Positions 16,955-24,356 of a stretch of 64,000 bases of DNA are shown here, piece by piece. The position numbers and the translations under genes are program-made. Every line of letters begins with the position of its first letter. Position 1 is the first letter of the stretch. The notes beneath the pieces are model-generated. The model was not told the origin of the DNA. It saw nothing but the letters and a program-made list of their open reading frames with translations, and made no database searches. The stretch comes from Pedococcus bigeumensis (GTDB lineage Bacteria; Actinomycetota; Actinomycetes; Actinomycetales; Dermatophilaceae), in NCBI RefSeq assembly GCF_006438965.1, contig NZ_RCZM01000006.1, positions 62,001 to 126,000 on the forward strand. Reading direction: 5' to 3'.

Positions 16955-18363
16955 GAGGGGGCCGCCGTCTCCAGTGCCGTCTCTGACGCCGTCAGGGTGC
17001 TGCCGTCGGAGATGGTGAGTGGCTCATCCGCTTCGACCTCCACGTCACCGACACATCGAACGTCGGCGCCGAAGGTCACATCGCCCCGGACGCGCAGTGA
17101 GGTGCAGTCGAACAGGGACGGCGCCCCCGCGGGGAACCTGGCGTCGAAGTCGTCGATCAGCGTGTAGTGCCCGTCGAGGTCGATGCGGGGGTCGCGTCGG
17201 TCGGACTGGGCCACCACCTCGAACTCGTCGCCGAAGCCGTAGAGGTCGGAGCGCAGCAGCAACAGCTCGTTGGTCGTCTTCACCGGGCGGAACCGGCGAC
17301 GCGGCACGTGCACCGCGCGCGAGCCGTCGAACACCTCGATCGCAGTACCCATGGCCGACTCGATCTGGATCACCTCGGTCGAGTCCTTGCGGCTCGGGTC
17401 GACGGTCTTCTTGTTGACGATGATGGGCAGGCCGAGGACGCCGCCGCGCACTGCCATCTGCTCGGCCAGGGCGTCGAGGTCCACCCACAGGTTGTTGGCG
17501 TGGAACAGCGCGTGCCGTTCGGTGTCCTCGAAGTAGTGCTGCTCGTCCGGCGCCACCATCGCGCTCTCCCGCAGCACGAACCGGCCATCACTGCGGCGCA
17601 CGGCGAGGTGGCCGCCCTTGCGGTCGTTGACGGTCCGCTCGCACACCTCGGAGACGTAGGAGATGGACTCGCGGGCCATCCACGCGGGGATCGCCGGGTC
17701 GCAGGTGGCCCCGAGATTGTCGGAGTTGGACAAGAAGGCATAGCGAAAACCCTTGGCCCGCAAGGCATCGAGCACGCCGCTGGCCACCAGTGCCACGTAG
17801 ACGTCACCGTGGCCAGGTGGGCACCACTCGAGGTCGGGGTCGTCGGGCCACGACACCGGGGTGAGGTCGTCGGCGCGCAGCTTGGGTTCGGCGTTCTGCA
17901 GGAAGTCCAGCGGAAGACCGTCGATGGCAAGGTCGTCGTATCCGGCCAACGCAGCCAGCGACTGGTCCCTGGTGCGGAACGAGTTCATCAGGACCAGCGG
18001 AACCTGCGCGCCGTAACGCTTGCGCAGGGCCAGCACCTGGCGCGCCACCACGTCGAGGAAGGTCAGCCCGTCGCGGACCTCCAGCACCGATTTCGGACCG
18101 GACAGGCCCATGCTCGTGCCCAGCCCCCCGTTGAGCTTGACCACGGCTGTGCGGGCCAGCGCCTCGACCATCTCGTCCTCGTCGACGGTGATGCTCTCCA
18201 GCGTCGGGACGTCGCGCAGCGGCTCGATGTCGGCCTCCGGGATCAGCCCAGTGACCCCCTCCTCCAGCTGCCGGTAAGCGTCCTCGAACACCTTGATCGC
18301 CAAGGCGTCGACGCCTCGTTCCGACATGCGTGCGACGGCCTGCGCCAGCCCTTCCTTGCTCAT
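16951..18363 (-). CDS. UTP--glucose-1-phosphate uridylyltransferase, UDPGP (eukaryotic-type) family
   Basis: 470 aa from the ATG at 18363. Motifs VVKLNGGLGTSMGLSGPKSV (nucleotide binding, about residues 86-105), VLMNSFRTRDQS, CPPGHGDVYVAL and FLSNSDNLGA identify the UDPGP family shared with eukaryotic UGP2 rather than the shorter bacterial GalU fold. It makes UDP-glucose for cell-wall polysaccharide and trehalose. A left-handed beta-helix-like C-terminus (LRVRGDVTFGADVRCVGDVE) is visible. A TAGGCT box lies 7 nt before the ATG, suggesting a leaderless mRNA. Confidence 0.92.
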   Translation of the reverse strand: MSKEGLAQAVARMSERGVDALAIKVFEDAYRQLEEGVTGLIPEADIEPLRDVPTLESITVDEDEMVEALARTAVVKLNGGLGTSMGLSGPKSVLEVRDGLTFLDVVARQVLALRKRYGAQVPLVLMNSFRTRDQSLAALAGYDDLAIDGLPLDFLQNAEPKLRADDLTPVSWPDDPDLEWCPPGHGDVYVALVASGVLDALRAKGFRYAFLSNSDNLGATCDPAIPAWMARESISYVSEVCERTVNDRKGGHLAVRRSDGRFVLRESAMVAPDEQHYFEDTERHALFHANNLWVDLDALAEQMAVRGGVLGLPIIVNKKTVDPSRKDSTEVIQIESAMGTAIEVFDGSRAVHVPRRRFRPVKTTNELLLLRSDLYGFGDEFEVVAQSDRRDPRIDLDGHYTLIDDFDARFPAGAPSLFDCTSLRVRGDVTFGADVRCVGDVEVEADEPLTISDGSTLTASETALETAAPS

Positions 18364-18370
18364 GACCGGC

Positions 18371-18376
18371 AGCCTA
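18371..18376 (-). promoter_or_regulatory. -10 element of leaderless UGPase transcript
   Basis: TAGGCT on the minus strand ends 7 nt before the ATG, matching the TANNNT-N6-8-start arrangement of actinobacterial leaderless genes. No Shine-Dalgarno fits in the remaining gap. Confidence 0.45.
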
Positions 18377-18392
18377 GTGGGACGATCTGGGC

Positions 18393-19010
18393 ATGCCATC
18401 GTCACGCAAGAGCGCGGTGCGAGCGCGCCTGCGTGCGCTGCGGCGCGAACGCGTGCCCGCCCGCGACCGGGCGCGCGACGCGGAGGAGCTGGCCCTGTCC
18501 GCGCTCGAGGTCGTGTATGCCGCCGGGCTGGGTCGCGGCGACTGGGTCGCCGCCTACGAGGCAACACCTCTGGAACCCCCCATGGAGGCGATGGTCGACG
18601 CCTTGTCCGCCCGCGGCATCCGGGTGATGGTGCCGGTGACGCTCGAGAACTGGGACCTGGACTGGCGCGAGGTGGGGTCCGCCGCGGGCGCCGCCGCTAC
18701 CGATATGTCGGGCACCGGGACGCTGGGGACCGAGACGCTGGGGACCGAGGCGATCCGGCAGGCGAAGGTGGTCTTCCTGCCGGCGCACGGCGTGGACCCG
18801 TCGGGCACCCGGATCGGGCAGGGCAAGGGGTGCTACGACCTGGTGATCCCCCGCACGAGCGCGCGGCTGGTGGCGGTGGTGCACCCCTGGGAGGTGCTCG
18901 ACGAGGAGCTGCCGAGCGAGCCCCACGACCGTCGCGTGAATGCAGTCATGGCCGCCGAGCTGGGCGTCGTCGAGGTCGGAAGGGCCGACGACGGCAGCGC
19001 GCGCTCCTGA
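18393..19010 (+). CDS. 5-formyltetrahydrofolate cyclo-ligase
   Basis: 205 aa. N-terminal Arg/Lys-rich RKSAVRARLRALRRERVP, the central MVPVTLEN strand and the conserved FLPAHGVDPSGTRIGQGKGC followed by YDLVIPR are those of 5-FTHF cyclo-ligase (5,10-methenyl-THF synthetase), which converts folinate to 5,10-methenyl-THF using ATP. An unusual insert GTGTLGTETLGTEAI (about residues 109-123) is coded by repeated 15-bp units. The gene is divergent from UGPase with 29 bp between starts, the same arrangement as Rv0992c/Rv0993. Confidence 0.88.
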   Translation: MPSSRKSAVRARLRALRRERVPARDRARDAEELALSALEVVYAAGLGRGDWVAAYEATPLEPPMEAMVDALSARGIRVMVPVTLENWDLDWREVGSAAGAAATDMSGTGTLGTETLGTEAIRQAKVVFLPAHGVDPSGTRIGQGKGCYDLVIPRTSARLVAVVHPWEVLDEELPSEPHDRRVNAVMAAELGVVEVGRADDGSARS

Positions 19011-19053
19011 CCTGGTGGAGAGCCCCCGCCCCGGAGACCAGCGGCATACGTCT

Positions 19054-19088
19054 CCTGACAGACGTCAAGCGCCTTGACGTCTGTCAGG
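19054..19088. terminator. Perfect 16-bp-arm hairpin (terminator or operator)
   Basis: CCTGACAGACGTCAAG and its exact reverse complement CTTGACGTCTGTCAGG flank the 3-nt loop CGC, starting 44 bp after the cyclo-ligase stop. Perfect pairing suits a bidirectional terminator between the two convergent genes, but there is no U tract and each arm contains GACGTC. Confidence 0.6.
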
Positions 19089-19412
19089 GCGAAGAGGCGC
19101 GTTTCGCTGCACTGCTCTCGGGTCCCAGCGTCACAGCACCTCCCGATGACGGCCCGACACCTGCGGACCTGCCGCTGCAGCTGCGACTGGCCAATGCGCG
19201 AGTGGAGAAGCAGATGAGGCAGGCGACCCAAGACCTTGGCTTCCCCGGCCTCACCCCAGCCGCGATCCACGCGATGCGCGCATGCAGCGCTGACGGAGAT
19301 CATCGAGGGTTGGTTGGTTCACCTGCGCGAGGGCAGGCTTGAGCAGCTGTGCTCAGACCTGGAGGTGCTCACCGAGCCGCCGGGGCACGGTGGCGCGACC
19401 TCGGCGCTGACC
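19089..19412. other. Intergenic region without a supported gene
   Basis: About 320 bp between two convergent genes. Two neighbouring frames read as protein-like (ADLPLQLRLANARVEKQMRQ and then, one frame over, TEIIEGWLVHLREGRLEQLC), which may be the remains of a frameshifted small gene, but no start site or family is recognisable. Confidence 0.4.
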
Positions 19413-22106
19413 TCAGTTCGACGAACCGCCGGGCACCAGGGTCAGCTCGTCACCGCCCGCATCGCGGACCGCCTTCTGGCTGAACGGCCAGTCGTACAGC
19501 TCGTTCTTGGCCCACGCCTCGGACTGGTCGTTGTAGTGGTCGGCGAACGCGTGACCGCTGTTCCCGGTCTGGTTGACCCAGCGCGACCGGTCGAGGTTCG
19601 AGAGGTCCACCACCATCCGCATCGATGGCGCCCAGTCGACGCCGTAGCCCTGGCCGTTGCTGCAGTCCTCGGGAGGATCGGTCGTGGTGCACGCGGCATT
19701 CCAGCCGTTGGCGTCCACGATGGCCGAGCCGCCGGGCATGTTCATGGGGCCGCGGTTGAAGAGCTGGGCCACGATCCCGGGAACGTCATCGCCTCCGAGG
19801 ACCTGGTGCTTGAACGTGAGCTGGTGGAGCTGGCCCCACTGCCACTCGCCCGGCTCCTTGCCGAGCTCCATCGTCAGGTCGAGCCGCGCCTGGACCAACG
19901 CCTTGCGCAGGATCTCGGACTGGCCCTCGGTGACGCCCGGGGTGCGCTTGTCGTCCCACCAGGCCGAGCGCGGCTTGGTGAGCAGCACCGAGACGGCCTG
20001 CATCCACTGGTCGCCACCGTCCGCGCGCAGGTCCTGGGGCAGCTCGTCGTCGAAGGTCAGGTCGAGCAGGCTGGACCACACGGCGTTGTAGTAGGCCGCG
20101 GCGGCGCCGGAATCGCTCTTGCCGACCGGGTTGGTGTAGTCCCAGCCGCGCAGCAGCTCCTGCGCCTGCTTGGTGAAGTCATCGTTCCCGAGGTCCACCT
20201 TCAGCAGGGCCTTGACCAGGGTTGGCGCGAACTGGCTGCGGGTGTCGCCCTGGATTGCCGACATCGCGGCCGGGGTGACCTTGGTGTTCTTCTCCAACAG
20301 GGACCGGATCCGCTGGCTACGGAAGCCGTAGTCCCACTCGGTCGTGAGGAACGGCGTGCCACTCTCGGTGACCGCCTGGTTGGCCGCGACGATGAAGCCC
20401 TCGGGTGGGTTGTAGGTGTGTGGCATCGCCGCGAAGGGCACGTAACCCTGCCAGTCCCACGACGAGACCCAGCCCGGACGGATCCAGTAGCCGGGGGCGG
20501 CCTCCATGTAGCGACTGCGGACCGGGATCCGACCCGGTGCCTGGTAGCCGATGTTGCCGGCGGTGTCCGCGTAGAGCAGGTTCTGCGCCGGGACCGCGAA
20601 CTGCTCTGCGGCAGTGCGGAACTCGTCGAAGTTCTTCGCCGTGTTGAGGCCGAAGATCGCGTCAGCCGTCTGGCTCACCTCGATGCCGGTCCACTGCAGC
20701 GAGACCTCGTAGTCTCCTGGGCTGACCCGGCCGTTGACCGGTGGGCTCTCCCCGGCGTGCCCGACGTTCTCGATGGCGTCCGACAGGATCGGGCCGTGCA
20801 CGGTGCTGCGGACCGTGATGGTCTGCTCGCCGCCACCACCGATCTTGATCGTCTCGGTGCGCATGGTGAGCGGGACCTGCTTGCCGTCGCGCAGGTAGGT
20901 GTTGCCCCGCACCTGCTCGAGGAAGAAGTCGCTGACGTCCGGCCCGAGGTTGGTGAAACCCCAGGCGATCGACTGGTTGTGGCCGATGACCACACCGGGC
21001 AGGCCCGAGAACGAGTACCCCGCCACGTCGAAGGGGCAGCTGCTTCCGACCGACCGGCAGTGCAGGCCGACCTGGTACCAGATCCCCGGGATCGAGACAC
21101 CGAGGTGGGGGTCGTTGGCCAGCAACGGTTTTCCGGTGCTGGTGCGACTGCCGCCGACGACCCACGAGTTGGACCCGATGCCGTCACCTCGACCCATCGT
21201 CACGGGGACGGCGTTGAGCGCACGCTGCACCACGGCATACGCGCGCTGTGCGTCCTTGCTCGTCTCCTTGGCGAGGTCGCCGCCCTGGCCGGCCTTGGCG
21301 AGGTCGCCGCGCGGGCCGGTCTTGGCCAGGTCGCCGCCCGGGACGGCCGAGTTCGGCGACGCCGAGGACGACGTCGAGGACGAGGACGACGGCGACCAGT
21401 CCTGGGGGGACAGGATCGGCTTGTTCTGGTCGTAGGGGTAGTCCGGGTAGAGCTCGTTGATCTGGGCCGTGGACATCGAGCCGGCGAGGCGGGCGCGCAT
21501 CAGCTCCGCGCTGTAGTCGCCACGCAGGTCCCAGGCCATCGCCTTGAGCCAGGCGAGGGAGTCGGCCGGGGTCCAGTCCTCGACCCGGTAGTCGGGCACC
21601 TTCTGACCCAGGACGACGTACTCGAGGGACATCTTCGACGGGCTGCCCTGCGCGTGGATGTAGGCGTTCACCCCGTCGGCGTAGGCCTGCAGGTAGCGCC
21701 GCGTCTCGGGCTTGAGGGTGGGCAGCTCGGCTTCGGCGACCCGGCGCCAGCCGAGGGTGCGGATCACCCGATCGGTCTCGAGGCCGCCCTTGCCGACGAG
21801 CTCGGACAGCCGCCCCGAGGTGATGTGGCGGCGCAGGTCCATCTCGAAGAACCGGTCCTGCGCGTGGACGAATCCCTCCGCCTTGAACAGGTCGTCAGCG
21901 CTGTCGGCATAGATCTGCGGGATGCCCCTGTCGTCGCGGATGACGCTGACCTTGCCCGACAGGCCAGGCACCTGGATCTCGCCCTCGGTCGTCGGGAACG
22001 GACGGCGCACCCAGGTGACGGCGAGAACCGCGACAATTCCGAGAACGACGACGAGCAGGGCTGCCACGGCCACAGCGATGCGGCGGGCAAGTATGACGCG
22101 GGACAC
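19413..22106 (-). CDS. Penicillin-acylase-family N-terminal nucleophile hydrolase
   Basis: 897 aa, exported precursor with an N-terminal membrane anchor at about residues 8-32. The alpha-chain motif VIRDDRGIPQIYADSADDLF and AQDRFFEMDL are followed by a spacer and then GSNSWVV near residue 311, where self-cleavage should free the catalytic Ser of the beta chain; LLANDPHLG and GHNQSIAWGFTN are further penicillin amidase signatures. The family hydrolyses amides, including beta-lactams and acyl-homoserine lactones. The spacer holds a Ser-rich run and three GDLAK repeats. The GTG start is preceded by TAGTCT 6 nt upstream, indicating a leaderless mRNA. Confidence 0.9.
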   Translation of the reverse strand: MSRVILARRIAVAVAALLVVVLGIVAVLAVTWVRRPFPTTEGEIQVPGLSGKVSVIRDDRGIPQIYADSADDLFKAEGFVHAQDRFFEMDLRRHITSGRLSELVGKGGLETDRVIRTLGWRRVAEAELPTLKPETRRYLQAYADGVNAYIHAQGSPSKMSLEYVVLGQKVPDYRVEDWTPADSLAWLKAMAWDLRGDYSAELMRARLAGSMSTAQINELYPDYPYDQNKPILSPQDWSPSSSSSTSSSASPNSAVPGGDLAKTGPRGDLAKAGQGGDLAKETSKDAQRAYAVVQRALNAVPVTMGRGDGIGSNSWVVGGSRTSTGKPLLANDPHLGVSIPGIWYQVGLHCRSVGSSCPFDVAGYSFSGLPGVVIGHNQSIAWGFTNLGPDVSDFFLEQVRGNTYLRDGKQVPLTMRTETIKIGGGGEQTITVRSTVHGPILSDAIENVGHAGESPPVNGRVSPGDYEVSLQWTGIEVSQTADAIFGLNTAKNFDEFRTAAEQFAVPAQNLLYADTAGNIGYQAPGRIPVRSRYMEAAPGYWIRPGWVSSWDWQGYVPFAAMPHTYNPPEGFIVAANQAVTESGTPFLTTEWDYGFRSQRIRSLLEKNTKVTPAAMSAIQGDTRSQFAPTLVKALLKVDLGNDDFTKQAQELLRGWDYTNPVGKSDSGAAAAYYNAVWSSLLDLTFDDELPQDLRADGGDQWMQAVSVLLTKPRSAWWDDKRTPGVTEGQSEILRKALVQARLDLTMELGKEPGEWQWGQLHQLTFKHQVLGGDDVPGIVAQLFNRGPMNMPGGSAIVDANGWNAACTTTDPPEDCSNGQGYGVDWAPSMRMVVDLSNLDRSRWVNQTGNSGHAFADHYNDQSEAWAKNELYDWPFSQKAVRDAGGDELTLVPGGSSN

Positions 22107-22112
22107 CCTGCG

Positions 22113-22118
22113 AGACTA
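22113..22118 (-). promoter_or_regulatory. -10 element of leaderless acylase transcript
   Basis: TAGTCT on the minus strand is separated from the GTG start codon by six bases, leaving no room for a ribosome-binding site. Confidence 0.45.
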
Positions 22119-22153
22119 TCCGCACCACACCGAGGGAAAGGACGTGACGGGCC

Positions 22154-23719
22154 GTGCGCGCTGCGAACCTCCCGGGTGTGCTTCCCTGGTCCGGGACGTC
22201 CGGCTCGTTCACGCTCCACGACCTGACTCCGGCGCTGCTGATCGGCTCGATCGTCCTGCTCGTCTCGGTCGCCGCGGTCCGGCTCTCACTGAAGTCCGGG
22301 CTCCCCTCGCTGCTGATCTACCTCGGCATCGGGCTGGCGATCGGCGAGGCCGGCCCCTTCATCCAGATCAGGTTCGACTCCAACGAGCTCACCCAGGTGC
22401 TGGGCTATGCCGCCCTCATCCTCATCCTCAGCGAGGGCGGACTCAGCACCAAGTGGGAGGGAGTCCGCCACTCGGTCGCCCCTGCGGCCGTGCTGTCGAC
22501 CGTCGGCGTCATCACGTCGGTTGCCGTCGTGGCCGTCGCCGCGCGCTTCATCCTGCACTTCGACTGGAACACCGCCCTGCTCGTCGGCGCGATCCTGTCC
22601 TCGACCGATGCCGCGGCAGTGTTCTCCGTGCTGCGGCGGGTGCCGCTCCCCCGCCGGATCACCGGCATGCTCGAGGCCGAGTCCGGCTTCAACGACGCCC
22701 CCGTCGTCATCCTCGTGACAGCGCTCGCCGTCCGCAGCGCCAACCCCGCCGAAGCCGAGGGCTGGCTGACGCTGGCTCTCAAGGCCGTCGTCGAGCTGGG
22801 CGTCGGTGCCGCCATCGGGCTCGCCGTCGGCTGGGCGGGTGGGCAGTTCATGCGCCGGGCCGCGTCCGGTTCCTCGGGACTGTTCAGCATCGGGGTGGTC
22901 GCCCTCACCGTCCTCGCGTATGCCGCGGCGGCCAGTGTGCACGCCAGCGGGTTCATCGCCTGCTACCTCGCGGCCCTGGTGCTGGGCAACCTGCGCCTCC
23001 CCCACGGACCGGCCGTCCTCGGGCTCTCCACCGCACTCGGCTGGCTCGCGCAGATCGGGCTGTTCGTGCTCCTCGGGCTGCTCGCATCGCCGGAGAAGAT
23101 GGGCGACCAGCTCGTCCGGGCGATCGTGATCGGTCTGGTGCTGCTGCTCTTCGCGCGACCGTTGTCAGTGTTCCTGTCCGTGTCGCCGTTCCGTCTGGGG
23201 TGGCGCGACCAGGTGTTCCTCTCCTGGGCCGGCTTGCGCGGAGCCGTGCCCGTCGTGCTCGCGACCGTCCCCCTCACCCTGGGCGCCAAGAACGTCGACT
23301 GGATCTTCGAGCTGGTCTTCGTGCTCGTCGTCATCTTCACCATCGTCCAGGCGCCGACGCTGCCGTGGGTCGCCCAGCGGCTCGGCATCGTGGAGGACTA
23401 CCGCAGCCTCGACCTGTCCGTCGAGGCGACACCCTTGGAGGAGCTGCGAGCCGAGCTCATCCAGGTGACCGTCGGCCCGGCCTCCAGGCTGCACGGCGTC
23501 GAGATCTTCGAGCTGCGCCTGCCCGAGGGTGCCAACGTGACCCTCGTCGTGCGCGGCGGCAAGGGCTTCGTCCCGGAGAACAACGCGGTGATCCGCCGCG
23601 GCGACCAGCTGCTCATCGTGGCGACCGCCGAGGTCAGGAGCCGGGCCGAGAAGCGGGTCCGCTCGGTCAGCCAGCACGGCCGTCTGGCGGGCTGGCGTGA
23701 CGGGAGCGGGAAGAAGTAG
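22154..23719 (+). CDS. CPA1/CvrA-type K+(Na+)/H+ antiporter with RCK-C domain
   Basis: 521 aa with about twelve membrane helices (residues 25-400) of the sodium/hydrogen exchanger fold: LGIGLAIGEAGP, ILILSEGGLSTKW, SSTDAAAVFSVLRR and EAESGFNDAPVVILVT carry the conserved transport residues. The C-terminal 100 residues (LHGVEIFELRLPEGANVTLV, VIRRGDQLLIVATAE) are a TrkA-C/RCK-C regulatory domain as in CvrA (NhaP2). It exchanges cytosolic cations for protons. Start uncertain: the GTG at 22154 has AAAGGA 12 nt upstream and a GTG at 22178 is an alternative. Confidence 0.88.
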   Translation: MRAANLPGVLPWSGTSGSFTLHDLTPALLIGSIVLLVSVAAVRLSLKSGLPSLLIYLGIGLAIGEAGPFIQIRFDSNELTQVLGYAALILILSEGGLSTKWEGVRHSVAPAAVLSTVGVITSVAVVAVAARFILHFDWNTALLVGAILSSTDAAAVFSVLRRVPLPRRITGMLEAESGFNDAPVVILVTALAVRSANPAEAEGWLTLALKAVVELGVGAAIGLAVGWAGGQFMRRAASGSSGLFSIGVVALTVLAYAAAASVHASGFIACYLAALVLGNLRLPHGPAVLGLSTALGWLAQIGLFVLLGLLASPEKMGDQLVRAIVIGLVLLLFARPLSVFLSVSPFRLGWRDQVFLSWAGLRGAVPVVLATVPLTLGAKNVDWIFELVFVLVVIFTIVQAPTLPWVAQRLGIVEDYRSLDLSVEATPLEELRAELIQVTVGPASRLHGVEIFELRLPEGANVTLVVRGGKGFVPENNAVIRRGDQLLIVATAEVRSRAEKRVRSVSQHGRLAGWRDGSGKK

Positions 23720-23733
23720 GTCCCGCGCGGCCT

Positions 23734-23765
23734 TATAGTTGGCAGTCGAACCATCACAGTGCCAG
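23734..23765. promoter_or_regulatory. Promoter with CIRCE-like HrcA operator
   Basis: TTGGCAGTC-N9-CAGTGCCAG at 23739-23765 has the exact 9-9-9 layout of the CIRCE element (TTAGCACTC-N9-GAGTGCTAA) with 7/9 and 6/9 arm matches. A TATAGT -10-like box (23734-23739) directly abuts it, so HrcA binding would cover the start of transcription of the gene at 23812. Confidence 0.6.
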
Positions 23766-23811
23766 CGCCGCACCTCGCGGCCGTCGGCCAGAACGCCCTT
23801 TGGAGGAACCC

Positions 23812-24213
23812 GTGCCGACGTATTCCTACGCCTGCACCGAGTGCGACCACCGCTTCGACGCGGTGCAGTCGTTCAGCGACGACTCCTTGACCGTCTGCCC
23901 CGAGTGCCAGGGTCGGCTGCGCAAGGTCTTCAACGCCGTGGGTGTCGTCTTCAAGGGTGGCGGCTTCTACCGCACCGACTCGCGCAGCAGCTCCTCCGCA
24001 TCGGTGCCGGCGCCCAGCAGCTCCAGCGACTCGGGTTCGTCGGGCGGATCCTCGAGCGGCTCGTCCAGCGACTCCTCCGGCGGCTCCTCGTCCAGCGGGT
24101 CCAGCTCGTCGAGCTCGTCGGGTTCGTCGAGCTCCTCGCGTGAGTCGGGCGGTTCCAAGAGCTCGTCGTCAGCCTCGCGCTCCTCGAAGTCGGCGGACGG
24201 CTCGGCCGCCTGA
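23812..24213 (+). CDS. FmdB-type zinc-ribbon protein with Ser-rich tail (Ruc/Rv0991c-like redox chaperone)
   Basis: 133 aa from a GTG with GGAGG upstream. VPTYSYACTECDHRFDAVQS and TVCPECQGRLRKVF give the two CxxC pairs of the FmdB zinc ribbon, followed by GVVFKGGGFYRTDSR and a disordered Ser-rich tail of about 75 residues. The layout matches Rv0991c (Ruc) of M. tuberculosis, reported as a redox-regulated chaperone working with DnaK and ClpB, also located next to 5-FTHF ligase. Regulation by HrcA is suggested by the CIRCE-like site upstream. Confidence 0.82.
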   Translation: MPTYSYACTECDHRFDAVQSFSDDSLTVCPECQGRLRKVFNAVGVVFKGGGFYRTDSRSSSSASVPAPSSSSDSGSSGGSSSGSSSDSSGGSSSSGSSSSSSSGSSSSSRESGGSKSSSSASRSSKSADGSAA

Positions 24214-24258
24214 CCCGGCTGACCGCTGGGCGGCAACCACGCGGCATACCTCGACATC

Positions 24259-24284
24259 GCCCGCTCCTGTCCACAGGAGCGGGC
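24259..24284 (+). terminator. Terminator after the Ruc-like gene
   Basis: GCCCGCTCCTG-TCCA-CAGGAGCGGGC, a perfect 11-bp stem with a 4-nt loop, 45 bp after the stop codon. It separates this gene from the leaderless mtnP-like gene. Confidence 0.75.
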
Positions 24285-24344
24285 GTCGTCGCGTCGTGGT
24301 CCACAGGCTGCCGCTCTGGGAGGTGCGGGCCAGGGGGCGCTGCG

Positions 24345-24350
24345 TAGTCT
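24345..24350 (+). promoter_or_regulatory. -10 element of leaderless MTA phosphorylase transcript
   Basis: TAGTCT lies six bases before the ATG at 24357; there is no Shine-Dalgarno, so translation probably starts at the first nucleotide of the mRNA. Confidence 0.45.
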
Positions 24351-24356
24351 GCTGAC

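Noticed and set aside
19236-22226. Very long plus-strand open frame of 996 codons
   Set aside because: It is the antisense shadow of the penicillin-acylase gene; its composition (Arg/Gly/Val-rich) has no domain, start site or ribosome site.
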